Of a stretch of DNA of 64,000 nt, positions 55,686 to 64,000 are shown piece by piece (the first letter of the stretch is position 1; each line of letters begins with the position of its first letter). The notes under the pieces were generated by a model. It was given only the letters and a program-made list of their open reading frames with translations, was not told the origin of the DNA and did not search any database. Source of the stretch: Flavobacteriales bacterium (lineage in GTDB: Bacteria; Bacteroidota; Bacteroidia; Flavobacteriales_F; PHOS-HE28). Location: NCBI GenBank assembly GCA_016710685.1, contig JADJVC010000014.1, positions 310,001 to 374,000 of the forward strand, read 5' to 3'. The position numbers and the translations under genes were made by a program.

Positions 55686-56399
55686 CTATTGATTGAAGGT
55701 GCCCAGAACCTCCTCAAGCTCGTGGTCCAGCACGGCGGGCGACACTTCTTCGTGCCCCGGGCGCAATTTGAACTTGGCCTTATCCACTGGACCCGGCTTT
55801 ACAGAACTGGCTTCCATGCGGATGCGGATGTGATGCTGCATCACTTCGTAGCGCATCAAAACGCCGGGAATCTCCTTGTAGGGAGTGTACCAGTTGGGAG
55901 TGGACATGGTGATGGCGTCGGTGTACCAAACCTCGGCTTCCGGTTGGTCCATATTTTCGTAAACCAAGTATGCCTTTTTGCAAGGATAGCCTGCTATGGT
56001 GTCCACGCTGTTGGTGTAGAGCACCGAAATGGGCTCGGGTGTGCTGTCGATGGCTTCCAAGTCCCGTGGGCCATACTTCGCAAAAAGGCTCTTGCCCATT
56101 ATGCTCATGTGGTAGTCCACTTCCTGGGCCGGGGTGTTGATCACCATGCTGGTGCGGAAAATGCCCATGCCAGCACTGAGGTCCATGGATTGTTGACCAT
56201 CGGCGAAGCTGAGCTCCGATTTTTCCGGTAACATGCCGGACATCAGGCCATTAGGGTCCAAGTCTGGAAACGTCATCTTGTACTCGATCACCCCTTCGGT
56301 GATGCTTGCCGGCAAAAAGGAATGTCCGCATCCGCTTCCCAATAGCACGGAGCCGACCAGCAATGTGGTCATTTTAGGAATGATGCGGGAATGCGGCAT
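55686..56399 (-). CDS. Putative lipoprotein of unknown function (DUF4412-like)
   Basis: A 237-residue protein with a lipoprotein signal (TTLLVGSVLLGSGC). The body has IEYKMTFPDLDPNG, KSELSFADGQQSMDLSAGMG, DYHMSIMGKSLFAKY, DTIAGYPCKKAYLVYEN, EVWYTDAITM and YKEIPGVLMRYEV, the order of the DUF4412/GLPGLI-type beta-sheet proteins of Bacteroidota, which resemble LolA half-barrels. No function is known. The start at 56399 is preferred; 56372 is also possible. It follows the M23 peptidase gene and may share its transcript. Confidence 0.68.
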   Translation of the reverse strand: MPHSRIIPKMTTLLVGSVLLGSGCGHSFLPASITEGVIEYKMTFPDLDPNGLMSGMLPEKSELSFADGQQSMDLSAGMGIFRTSMVINTPAQEVDYHMSIMGKSLFAKYGPRDLEAIDSTPEPISVLYTNSVDTIAGYPCKKAYLVYENMDQPEAEVWYTDAITMSTPNWYTPYKEIPGVLMRYEVMQHHIRIRMEASSVKPGPVDKAKFKLRPGHEEVSPAVLDHELEEVLGTFNQ

Positions 56400-56455
56400 T
56401 AAGTTCGGTTCCCCCCTGTTACGCAAGTGGTTGCGGTTTCGTTGCATCCCCTTGT

Positions 56456-58174
56456 TCATCGGGTGAATTCGAAGCTGAATGTGGATTTGTTCCCGCGTTC
56501 GTCCACCGCGCTGGCTTCTAATTGGTGCTTACCTGGGGCCGAGCTGTACTTGTCGAAGGTGTGTTCCAATGTGCTTGCCCCGGGGGCGTATTCCATCATG
56601 ATCCATTTGCCGTCCAGCTTTACTTCCCAACTGGCAATTCCCGAAAGTCCGTCGCCAATTTTCAACTTGAAGCCTTTTCGGCCTGTCATGTTTGTCTTCA
56701 GGTCCACGTTGTATAGTGTCGGGGGAAGCGTGTCCACCATCACGGTGAAATCCCCGAAGTTGCGCACCTTGGCCGTTACTACACCATTGGCATAAGTTCC
56801 ACCTTCAGCGACAGGCTTGCCTTTCACAATGCGGACGATCAATAGCTTGGAATTCAGCTTGTCATCTACGTTATCCTGCACCGCTACATCGATCTCTCCG
56901 GACACTTGTAATGGCGTGTTCGCATCCTGTATGCGATGTAAAGGGGCGAGCGCATCCTTCGGCTTGGGAAGTACAGCATAGCGGATCCGCTCATCATCGT
57001 ACAGTGCGGCCGCTGGCAGGCTGAAGCGCACTCCGTCCTGTACCAGCAAATTGGCTTCGTTGTAGCGGAAGAGCTGGCCCGGTTCCGGGGTGGAAGGCCA
57101 CGCTGCAGCTTCTTCCGCCGTAGCCCCATGAAGCACAAATGTGAGCTTGCTGCGGTTGCCTGCGGCATCGGTCGCAACTATCTGCACGGCGTGATCTTAC
57201 CCGGTTCCACGGTGATGCGTCCTTGCGCCATCTCGTTGCCATAAATCCGTAGCCCGTTGTTCGGCAATTTGTACAACCTGTTGTATTTCATGGAGTTGCC
57301 GGTGTACATGCCGAAGTCCATGTAGGCGTTGCAATAGCGCTGCTTCGCGAAATCAATGTCGTCCAAATGGGCGCTGTACACCTGCGCGCCGTCCACGCTC
57401 ACGGTGATGTAGCGCACCCCGCACCGGTTGCGGCTGTTGGAATAGCTGTCCGTGATGTTCAAGGCCAAGCCCCAAGGTGCCGTAAGCCGCAAGATTGGAC
57501 CCGGCTTTGAGCATATAGGTGGAATCGTTCAGCGCGGTGACCGGAAAGCCCACAGCGCCAGTGCCATAGGGGCTGCAACGCGAGCTGTCGCCCAAGGCGT
57601 AGGTCCGGAGGCCGAAGATGCTGGGCGGCACATTATCCGGCGGATTCATGCCATATGCTTGTGGGTCCAGCGCGTGTTGGTCTGATGTGCGGCGTACTTC
57701 AAAGTGCAAATGTGGGCCGCTGGAGCCACCGGTGTTTCCGCTGTAGGCGAACACTTCGCCCTGGGTAACAGGCAGTTCACCCCTTGCAAACTCTTTGTCA
57801 ATGCTGAAATCGCGCGCTTTGTATTGAGCCTCCAAAGTGGCTTCAGCGAATGCGCCTTTCAAATGATCCAGGTGCCCATAAACAGTGGTGTAGCCCGAAG
57901 GATGGTCGATGTAAACGGCCTTGCCGTAGCCCCAAGGGCTGATCTTGATGCGGCTGATCCAGCCATCGGCCACCGCCTTTACCGGCTGTCCGATCCGGCC
58001 GCCGGTCTTCATGTCCAAACCCGAATGGAAGTGATTGGATCGCAGCTCCATGAAATTCCCAGCCACTTCCAAGTGCAGGTCCATGGGGTGGATGAAGTTC
58101 GGCTTTTCTTGAGCGAAAGCAACCAAAGCAACTAAATTCAATGCGCAGAAGGCGAGGGACTTGAGGTGATTCAC
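56456..58174 (-). CDS. M23 family peptidoglycan endopeptidase (two frame breaks)
   Basis: About 573 residues. A signal peptide (FCALNLVALVAFAQ) is followed by the LytM domain: ELRSNHFHSGLDMKTGGRIG (zinc His and Asp), GYTTVYGHLDHLKG and GGSSGPHLHFEVRR (HxH). The remaining 400 residues are beta-sandwich repeats (NRCGVRYITVSVDGAQVYS, VATDAAGNRSKLTFVL, VDTLPPTLYNVDLKT). Breaks lie near 57475 and 57186, where one or two bases are missing; the protein reads through otherwise. The start is the GTG at 58174. It would cut cell-wall cross-links in the periplasm, and lies near the division genes zapA and ftsK. Confidence 0.87.
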
Positions 58175-58226
58175 TTCGTAGTTTGGTTTGTGGGTGGAAG
58201 AGGGAGACTTGAGTCCTGATTGGTTT

Positions 58227-58342
58227 GACGCAGTGGCGCAGAGACGCAGAGAAATGCAATGGTTCTTTCGCTTGAACGATTGCCTGCCGACTGCCACTGC
58301 CAACCGCCAACTGATTTCTCCGCGCCTCTGCGCCTCCGCGTC
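58227..58342. repeat. Composite repeat: 29-base inverted arms around a GGCAGT/ACTGCC core
   Basis: Left arm 58227-58255 (GACGCAGTGGCGCAGAGACG and on) and right arm 58314-58342 (ATTTCTCCGCGCCTCTGCGC and on) are inverted copies with 25 of 29 pairs. The core 58281-58313 is CTGCCGACTGCCACTGCCAA and CCGCCAACTG, the reverse of the GGCAGT words at 18.7 kb. The block fills most of the 329-base gap between the M23 gene and the zapB-like gene. Confidence 0.72.
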
Positions 58343-58463
58343 CCCTGATATCCTCGCATTCTGCAAAGTTCCATTCCATCCCTTCACCTTCAAGCCAAGC
58401 AAACCAAACATGGTCAACATGCCCACGTGCAAACAAAAGGCGTGCTGCATTGCCGAACCCGGC

Positions 58464-58471
58464 TATCTTTG
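58464..58471 (+). promoter_or_regulatory. Bacteroidota -7 box TATCTTTG
   Basis: An exact TAnnTTTG match followed by ACAC, 32 bases before the ATG at 58504 of the zapB-like/zapA/rny cluster. Confidence 0.6.
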
Positions 58472-58503
58472 ACACGGACCATACCGGTCTTTTGTTCCCG
58501 TGA

Positions 58504-58791
58504 ATGGAAGGATTGCTTGAGCGGATCAGCGCTGCACGCACTAAAGTGCAGCAGGACCAACGTGAGCGTTCGCGCCTACGTGCGGCCTCCGATGCCCTTG
58601 ATGGCACCTTGCGCGACAAGGCCCGCGAGGCCGAAGTGCTCAAGGCAAGAGATCAGGAACTGGAACAGGAGAACGAGGTTCTCCGAACGGCAAAAGCGGC
58701 CACTGCGGCCGCAAACCGGACGGGATCGAAGGAAAAGATCGACGAACTGGTGAGTGAGATAGACCGATGCTTAGCCCTGTTGAACACCTGA
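58504..58791 (+). CDS. Small coiled-coil protein, ZapB-like
   Basis: A 95-residue protein that is one continuous charged coiled coil (QQDQRERSRLRAASDALDG, ARDQELEQENEVLRTAK) with an alanine-rich hinge and a short C-terminal helix (KIDELVSEIDRCLALLN). Its place just before zapA in Bacteroidota and its form suggest a partner of ZapA in organising the FtsZ ring, but there is no sequence proof. Confidence 0.65.
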   Translation: MEGLLERISAARTKVQQDQRERSRLRAASDALDGTLRDKAREAEVLKARDQELEQENEVLRTAKAATAAANRTGSKEKIDELVSEIDRCLALLNT

Positions 58792-58811
58792 GCGCCACGG
58801 ACGGAAACACC

Positions 58812-59093
58812 ATGGAAGAACGATCAATACGGATTGAATTGGCCGGGCGGGCATACCCCCTCACCATCCACCCGGATGAGGAGGAGAACATCCGCGCGGC
58901 TGCTAAAGAGCTGAACGAGAGCATTACACGGTTGAAGGCCGGATACCCACTTACCGACAAGCAGGACCTGCTGGCCATGGCCGCGTTGGAAGTGACCACC
59001 CGCGCACTGAACTCCGCCAAACCCACACCATCGCAGACCGACAAGGAAGTGATGGACGAATTGGAACGGCTGCTCAACGACCTCAACGGATAG
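58812..59093 (+). CDS. zapA: Cell division protein ZapA
   Basis: A 93-residue protein: [20 protein letters not shown] is the conserved ZapA head, [18 protein letters not shown] the first helix, and [15 protein letters not shown] the second, followed by a coiled-coil end. It cross-links FtsZ filaments at mid-cell. The ATG at 58812 is preferred to an upstream in-frame start because the domain begins here. It is 20 bases after the coiled-coil gene and 62 bases before rny. Confidence 0.85.
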   Translation: MEERSIRIELAGRAYPLTIHPDEEENIRAAAKELNESITRLKAGYPLTDKQDLLAMAALEVTTRALNSAKPTPSQTDKEVMDELERLLNDLNG

Positions 59094-59155
59094 ATCCAAC
59101 CTTCGCTCCCCGGAGCACCGCATGGTCCACTGAACCATCAACACAAACAGTGGAC

Positions 59156-60703
59156 ATGAATTTTGACATCGTAGCAGCACTGATCGGGGCCATCGTGGGC
59201 CTCTTGGCGGGCAGCGGCATCGTATACACCGTACTGAACGGCATGCTGAAGAAGCGCCGCCATTCCATCCTTCGGGAAGCCGAGGCGGAGGGTGAGGCCG
59301 TCAAAAAGGAAAAGCTCCTGCAGGCCAAGGAAAGATTCCTGGAACTGAAGGAAGAGCACGAACAGGCTGCCCAGGAAAAGGACAAGCGACTCAACCAAGG
59401 CCTGGAAAAGAACAAGCAGCGCGAACAACAGCTTAGTCGCCAACAGCAGGATCTTTCGAACCGCGAAAAGCAAGTCAACGCGATGCAAGGCGAGATCGAC
59501 CAGCGCATGCAGGGAATCGAATTGCGCCGGCAGGAAGTGGAAAAGAACCACGAGAAGCAGGTGGTGCAACTGGAAAAGATCAGTGGCCTGAATGCCGAAG
59601 ACGCCAAAAAGCAATTGGTGGACAGCCTCCGCGATGAAGCCCGCACCAACGCTATGGCACTGGTGAAGGACGTGGTGGAGGAGGCGAAGACCACCGCCAA
59701 CAAGGAGGCCAAGCGCATCATTATCCAGACGATCCAGCGCGTGGCCACCGAACATGCCGTGGAGAACGCGGTGAGCACCTTCCACATTGAGAACGACGAG
59801 CTGAAAGGCCGCATCATCGGCCGCGAAGGCCGCAACATCCGCGCGCTGGAAGAGGCCACGGGCGTGGAGATCGTGGTGGACGATACCCCCGGTGCCATCA
59901 TGCTGAGCTGCTTCGACCCCGTACGCCGCGAACTGGCACGCCTCGCCCTGCACCAATTAGTGAAGGACGGACGTATTCACCCCGGTCGCATCGAGGAGAT
60001 CGTTGCCAAAACGAAGAAGCACCTCGAAGATGAGATCATGGAGATCGGCAAGCGCACCTGCATCGACATGGGCATCCACGGCCTGCACAACGAGCTGATG
60101 CGCATGGTGGGCCGCATGCGCTACCGCAGCAGCTACGGCCAAAACCTGCTGCAACACAGCCGCGAAACCGCCAACCTCTGCGCCACCATGGCCGCCGAGC
60201 TCGGCCTCAACGTGAAAGCCGCCAAGCGAGCGGGGTTGCTGCACGACATCGGCAAGGTGCCCGAAGACAATCCCGAATTGCCACACGCCCTGCTCGGCAT
60301 GCAACTGGCCGAGAAATACGGCGAGAAACCCGATGTCTGCAACGCCATCGGAGCACACCACGATGAGATCGAAATGACCGGCCTGCTCTCGCCGATCGTG
60401 CAAGCCTGCGATGCCATCAGCGGTGCCCGCCCCGGTGCCCGTCGCGAGGCCGTGGAGCAATACATCAAACGCCTGAAGGACCTCGAAAGTGTGGCCATGA
60501 GCTACGAAGGTGTGTCCAAAGCATACGCCATCCAAGCCGGTCGCGAGCTGCGCGTAATGGTGGAAAGCGACCGTGTTACGGATGCCGAAGCCGACAGCAT
60601 CAGCATGAGCATCGCGGACCGCATCCAATCCGAAATGACCTACCCCGGCCAAGTGAAGATCGTGGTGATCCGCGAGAAACGCTCGATGGCTGTGGCGAAA
60701 TAG
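59156..60703 (+). CDS. rny: Ribonuclease Y
   Basis: A membrane-anchored endoribonuclease that starts mRNA decay. The 515-residue protein has one N-terminal helix ([17 protein letters not shown]), a long coiled coil (about 35-170), the KH domain [19 protein letters not shown], and the HD domain with [14 protein letters not shown] and GAHHDEIE, plus the terminal [12 protein letters not shown]. The start ATG 59156 is preferred to a GTG two codons earlier. It follows zapA, as in other Bacteroidota. Confidence 0.95.
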   Translation: MNFDIVAALIGAIVGLLAGSGIVYTVLNGMLKKRRHSILREAEAEGEAVKKEKLLQAKERFLELKEEHEQAAQEKDKRLNQGLEKNKQREQQLSRQQQDLSNREKQVNAMQGEIDQRMQGIELRRQEVEKNHEKQVVQLEKISGLNAEDAKKQLVDSLRDEARTNAMALVKDVVEEAKTTANKEAKRIIIQTIQRVATEHAVENAVSTFHIENDELKGRIIGREGRNIRALEEATGVEIVVDDTPGAIMLSCFDPVRRELARLALHQLVKDGRIHPGRIEEIVAKTKKHLEDEIMEIGKRTCIDMGIHGLHNELMRMVGRMRYRSSYGQNLLQHSRETANLCATMAAELGLNVKAAKRAGLLHDIGKVPEDNPELPHALLGMQLAEKYGEKPDVCNAIGAHHDEIEMTGLLSPIVQACDAISGARPGARREAVEQYIKRLKDLESVAMSYEGVSKAYAIQAGRELRVMVESDRVTDAEADSISMSIADRIQSEMTYPGQVKIVVIREKRSMAVAK

Positions 60704-60708
60704 AAGTG

Positions 60709-61686
60709 ATGCCCGCCGCCGTGCCCACCATCCTCGTAACCGGCGGCGCAGGCTTTATCGGCTCGCACGTGTGCGATGCGCTGCTGGCCCAAGGCCATGC
60801 GGTGCGTTGTTTGGACAACCTGGCCACGGGAAAGCTGGGCAACATCGAACATTTGCAAGGCGCGAAAAACTTCACCTTCGTGCAAGGCGACATCCGCGAA
60901 GCGCGGGACGTGGAACAGGCGCTGGTCGGTGTGGATGCCGTGGTACACCTGGCTGCCTTGGGAAGCGTGCCGCGCTCCATCGCCTTTCCATTGGACAGTG
61001 AAGCCGCGAACCTCGGTGGTTTCCTCAACGTGCTGGAAGCCGCACGGCATGCGGGGTTGAAACGCATTGTTTACGCCAGCAGCAGCAGCGTGTATGGCGA
61101 TAGCCCCGCGCTTCCCAAGCGGGAAGGGCAGGAGGGAAATCCGCTTTCACCCTATGCTGTCACCAAAATGATGGACGAGGTGTACGCCGGGCTTTACCAC
61201 CGTCTGTTCGGCATCGAGACCATCGGCTTGCGGTTCTTCAATATTTTCGGAGAACGTCAAGATCCCGAAGGAGCTTATGCCGCTGCCATTCCGAAGTTCA
61301 TTCGAGCATTGTTAAAGCACGAAGCACCAGTGGTTCATGGCGACGGCCACCAGACGCGCGATTTCACCTACGTGGGCAATGCCGTGCAGGCCGTGCAGTT
61401 GGCACTGGAGGCCCCGAAAGCTTGTGCCGGTGAAGTGTTCAACATCGCTTACGGAGACAGTTGCGACTTGCTAGACCTGATCGGGAAATTGCAAAGCAGG
61501 CTTGCCCGGATCGACCCGGCCATTGCAGGCGTCGGCGTGGAACATGCGCCACCGCGTGCCGGTGATGTGCGCGCTTCGTTAGCCGATGTTTCCAAAGCCA
61601 AAGAACAACTCGGCTACGCTCCGCGTTTCAGCTTGGACGAAGGATTGGAACGCGCCGTGCCATGGTACGCGGAGCATTGGCGCTAA
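60709..61686 (+). CDS. NAD-dependent nucleotide-sugar epimerase (WbpP/TviC-like)
   Basis: A 325-residue extended SDR: ILVTGGAGFIGSHVCDALL binds NAD; HLAALGSVPRSI is the variant seen in UDP-N-acetylhexosamine 4-epimerases of the WbpP/TviC group; YASSSSVYGDSP and YAVTK give the catalytic Ser and Tyr-x3-Lys; GLRFFNIFGERQDP and GDGHQTRDFTYV are the substrate part. It is four bases after rny, an odd neighbour, and may be cotranscribed with it. It differs clearly from the first epimerase at 2.2 kb. Confidence 0.88.
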   Translation: MPAAVPTILVTGGAGFIGSHVCDALLAQGHAVRCLDNLATGKLGNIEHLQGAKNFTFVQGDIREARDVEQALVGVDAVVHLAALGSVPRSIAFPLDSEAANLGGFLNVLEAARHAGLKRIVYASSSSVYGDSPALPKREGQEGNPLSPYAVTKMMDEVYAGLYHRLFGIETIGLRFFNIFGERQDPEGAYAAAIPKFIRALLKHEAPVVHGDGHQTRDFTYVGNAVQAVQLALEAPKACAGEVFNIAYGDSCDLLDLIGKLQSRLARIDPAIAGVGVEHAPPRAGDVRASLADVSKAKEQLGYAPRFSLDEGLERAVPWYAEHWR

Positions 61687-61696
61687 CTGAGCCACA

Positions 61697-62059
61697 ATGG
61701 AAAAGAAGACCTTGGTGCTGGGTGCCAGCTTGAACGACGATCGCTATTCCAACCGTGCCATCCGCGCACTGCGGCAACATGATCAACCCGTTGTGGCCGT
61801 AGGGTTGCGCGAAGGCGAAGTAGCGGGCGTACCCATTGTGAAAACGATCCCCGAAGGGTTGATCGTGGATACCGTGACGATGTACCTCAACGCGTACAAC
61901 CAAAAAGCGTGGGAGCAAGCCGTGCTGGCGTTGAAGCCGAAACGGATCATCTTCAATCCCGGCGCGGAAAACCCGGAGCTGGCTGCAATGGCGAAGGCGC
62001 AAGGGGCGGAAACGCTGGATGCCTGCACGTTGGTGATGCTGGCGACGGGGCAATTCTGA
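61697..62059 (+). CDS. CoA-binding domain protein
   Basis: A 120-residue Rossmann-fold protein: TLVLGASLNDDRYSNRAIRA, VVAVGLREGEVAGVPIVK, DTVTMYLN, and IIFNPGAENPEL, LDACTLVMLATGQF at the end. These are the usual marks of the small CoA-binding (YccU-like) family, whose role is unknown. It is 10 bases after the epimerase gene and probably ends the same transcript, before a repeat-filled gap. Confidence 0.85.
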   Translation: MEKKTLVLGASLNDDRYSNRAIRALRQHDQPVVAVGLREGEVAGVPIVKTIPEGLIVDTVTMYLNAYNQKAWEQAVLALKPKRIIFNPGAENPELAAMAKAQGAETLDACTLVMLATGQF

Positions 62060-62091
62060 GGAGAGAAACGGAGAGGGGAGAGGTAGAGATT

Positions 62092-62157
62092 ACACCACAG
62101 AGTCACGGAGGCACAAAGAACACAGGGGATTAGTCGGTAGCGGCAGTAAGCAGTACG
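62092..62157. repeat. Partial composite repeat: CACAGAGTCACGGAGG arm and GGCAGT core
   Basis: ACACCACAGAGTCACGGAGG and GCACAAAGAACACAGGGG (62092-62128) resemble the left arm at 18587; AGTCGGTAGCGGCAGTAAGC (62132-62151) is a short core. There is no right arm. It lies between two convergent genes. Confidence 0.6.
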
Positions 62158-62239
62158 AAGTGCGCGTCGGCTAATGCTCGGCCCCAGTCGAGCGGTGATA
62201 TTGGGTCGCGCGTCGCGACAAATTTGAATCTGTCGAAGT

Positions 62240-63400
62240 TTAGCAGAATTCAATTTCTGCGAGGATTGCCGCGCACGCCTCTCTCACAAGTTCTTCCGTA
62301 ATGCACAACGGCGGTGCGATGCGGAACGCGGTAGGGCAGCTGAGGAACCAAAAGCCCAATACGCCGCGTTTCAAACAGCCCATTACAGCGCGCTGCACTT
62401 TTTCCGCATCTCCCAGATCTACGGCGAGCATGAGGCCCGTGCCGCGCACTTCTTTTATCGCTGGATGAACGAGCAATTCCTTGAAGAGCCGGCCCATGCG
62501 TTCGGCATTTTCGGCAAGCGCTTCTTCTTCCAGAACTTCCAAAGCCGCCAAGCCTGCCGCGCATGCCACCGGGTGACCACCGAATGTGGTGATGTGCCCC
62601 AAAACCGGGTTGTGCGTAAGCAGTTTCATACGCTCCCGTGAACTGACGAAGGCGCCCATGGGCATGCCGCCGCCGAGCGCTTTGCCCAGCACCAAAATAT
62701 CCGGCACCACGCCGAAATGCTCGAAGGCAAAGCGCTTGCCCGTGCGTCCGAAGCCTGTCTGCACTTCATCGAAAATGAGCATGGTGCCTGTTTCATCGCA
62801 ACGCTGGCGCAATGCGTGCATCCATGCAAGGTCGGGGATGCGCACGCCGGCATCGCCCTGGATGGGTTCAATGATCACGGCCGCTGTTTGGTCGTCGATC
62901 AACGTAAGGCCTTCGGTGCTGCTGAAGGTGATGAAATGCACATCCGGCAACAGGGGCCGGTTGCGGTACTTCTTCTCCTCGTTCCCGGTGATGCTGAGTG
63001 ACCCGTGCGTGCTGCCGTGGTAACTCTTGTGGCATGCCACCAACTTCGTGCGACCGGTGATGCGCTTGGCCAGTTTGAGCGCGGCTTCGTTGGCTTCGGT
63101 GCCGCTGTTCACGAAGTACACGCTGTCCAATCCCGCAGGCAACAAGCTGGTCAAAGCTTCCGCAAAACGCACTTGCGGTTCTTGGATGAATTCGCCGTAC
63201 GGAATGACGTGCAGGTATTTGTCCGCTTGCGTTTTGATGGCCGCCACCACTTTTGGGTGGCGATGCCCCACGTTGTTCACTGCGAGGCCAGCGACTAGAT
63301 CCAAATAGCGCTTGCCGTCGCGCGTGTGCAGGTGGCAGCCTTCCGCGCTAACAATGTCCAACGCGATGGGATAGGGGCTGGTTTGGGCGAGGGAAGACAT
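62240..63400 (-). CDS. Class III (ornithine/acetylornithine-type) aminotransferase
   Basis: A 386-residue PLP enzyme. Family marks: YLDLVAGLAVNNVGHRHP, VNSGTEANEAALKLAK, CHKSYHGSTHGSLSITG, FDEVQTGFGRTGKRFAFEHF, LGKALGGGMPMGAFVSS with the PLP lysine, and TTFGGHPVACAAGLAAL. It could be an acetylornithine, ornithine or other omega-aminotransferase; the neighbours do not decide. A GATCAG repeat lies directly before its ATG at 63400. Confidence 0.88.
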   Translation of the reverse strand: MSSLAQTSPYPIALDIVSAEGCHLHTRDGKRYLDLVAGLAVNNVGHRHPKVVAAIKTQADKYLHVIPYGEFIQEPQVRFAEALTSLLPAGLDSVYFVNSGTEANEAALKLAKRITGRTKLVACHKSYHGSTHGSLSITGNEEKKYRNRPLLPDVHFITFSSTEGLTLIDDQTAAVIIEPIQGDAGVRIPDLAWMHALRQRCDETGTMLIFDEVQTGFGRTGKRFAFEHFGVVPDILVLGKALGGGMPMGAFVSSRERMKLLTHNPVLGHITTFGGHPVACAAGLAALEVLEEEALAENAERMGRLFKELLVHPAIKEVRGTGLMLAVDLGDAEKVQRAVMGCLKRGVLGFWFLSCPTAFRIAPPLCITEELVREACAAILAEIEFC

Positions 63401-63403
63401 TTC

Positions 63404-63438
63404 GATCAGAAAATTAGACGATCAGATGATCAGACAAT
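63404..63438 (+). repeat. GATCAG word repeat, copy 2
   Basis: A 35-base stretch beginning GATCAGAAAATTAGACGATC, 32 of 35 bases identical with the copy at 27893-27927 and on the same strand. It lies four bases upstream of the aminotransferase start codon. Confidence 0.7.
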
Positions 63439-63510
63439 TAAATGCCGGCCTCAATGCCTCAATGGATCATGCCCGCAGGTTCACCGCCTCCGGACCCTGC
63501 GATGGGACGA

Positions 63511-64000
63511 TTACTTCCGCTTCAACACGCGCTTCACCGCCGCCACCACGTCCGGCGTGTCCAAGCCGTACTTCGCCAAAAGCTGATCTGCTGTGCCGCT
63601 TTCGCCGAAGCTGTCGTTCACCGCCACGTATTCCATGGGCGTGGGCAACTCCCGTGCGAGCAACTGCGCGATGCTGTCGCCCAAGCCGCCGTTCCGTTGG
63701 TGTTCCTCGCAGGTCACTACGCATCCGGTCTTCTTCGCGGAGGCCAGGACGGCCGCATTGTCCAACGGTTTGATGGTGTGGATGTTGATGACCTCCGCGC
63801 TGATGCCCGCTTTCTCCAGTTCCTCCATGGCCTGTAGCGCTTTCCAAACCAAATGGCCGCAAGCGAAAATGCTCACGTCCGTGCCTTCACTCAGCATTTG
63901 CGCCTTGCCAATTTCAAACGGCATGTCCGGCGCAATGAAAACCGGCCACTTCGGGCGACCGAACCGGAGGTAGACCGGGCCTTCATGGTCGGCGATAGCG
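63511..64000 (-). CDS. Transketolase C-terminal subunit (5' end outside window)
   Basis: The last 163 residues of a transketolase-type protein. The frame is open to the window edge (AIADHEGPVYLRFGRPKWPV). The C-terminal transketolase domain follows: GTDVSIFACGHLVWKALQAM, GISAEVINIHTIKPLDNAAV, VVTCEEHQRNGGLGDSIAQL and VNDSFGESGTADQLLAKYGL. The EEH-x6-G-G pattern and short spacing suit the split two-gene form, with the TPP-binding half in another gene. It acts in the pentose phosphate pathway. Confidence 0.88.
   Translation of the reverse strand, partial: AIADHEGPVYLRFGRPKWPVFIAPDMPFEIGKAQMLSEGTDVSIFACGHLVWKALQAMEELEKAGISAEVINIHTIKPLDNAAVLASAKKTGCVVTCEEHQRNGGLGDSIAQLLARELPTPMEYVAVNDSFGESGTADQLLAKYGLDTPDVVAAVKRVLKRK

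Overview
The window looks like a contiguous piece of a Bacteroidota chromosome, probably Flavobacteriales with unusually high GC for that group. The evidence is a type IX secretion C-terminal domain protein, DUF6089, TIGR02757 and DUF4920 family proteins, a MutL with the DQQRA variant, the mutL-rhomboid-rhomboid cluster, and repeated promoter boxes of the Bacteroidota type TAnnTTTG, here often TAnnTTCG. I see no rRNA, tRNA, CRISPR array or insertion sequence.

Layout: 1-3.2 kb is the end of a surface polysaccharide locus (glycosyltransferase, O-antigen polymerase/ligase, sugar epimerase). 3.2-21.5 kb is mostly housekeeping: DUF6089 barrel, nitronate monooxygenase, a T9SS cargo protein, guaB, TIGR02757, two secreted proteins of unknown role, an inositol monophosphatase-lgt-mtaB operon, a TraB/GumN protein, an endo/exonuclease/phosphatase, two rhomboids and mutL. 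21.9-34.95 kb is a defence island: SNF2-type helicase, type III-like Mod methyltransferase, an unrecognised membrane protein, RhuM, an AAA ATPase with a DUF234-like end, and a type III Res nuclease-helicase. 35-42.2 kb carries an M13 peptidase, DUF4920, PAP2 phosphatase, isoaspartyl peptidase, and a lemA-TPM-TPM-DnaJ/TerB operon. 42.2-64 kb has kup, LolA, two adjacent SET-domain proteins, a methyltransferase, a SpmA-SpmB fusion, catalase, an OmpA lipoprotein, a zincin-like protein, ftsK, an M23 peptidase, a zapB-like/zapA/rny cluster, a second epimerase, a CoA-binding protein, a class III aminotransferase and the C-terminal part of a transketolase.

Two themes cut across the window. First, at least thirteen genes that otherwise read perfectly are broken by one- or two-base indels, often in short homopolymer runs and often in compensating pairs. 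The protein between breaks stays fully family-like, so I infer uncorrected read or assembly errors in most cases rather than pseudogenes; the defence island and the start of the M13 peptidase are worst. Second, many intergenic gaps hold short, word-like repeats (a GGCAGT-rich core, GCGCAGAGGC arms, GATCAG, AACGCTGATG and others). At 18.6 and 58.3 kb they form the same composite: an inverted pair of about 29-base arms around the GGCAGT core. This is my best candidate for an undescribed non-coding element. The defence island, with its extra SNF2 helicase and membrane protein, is the best candidate for an under-described protein system.
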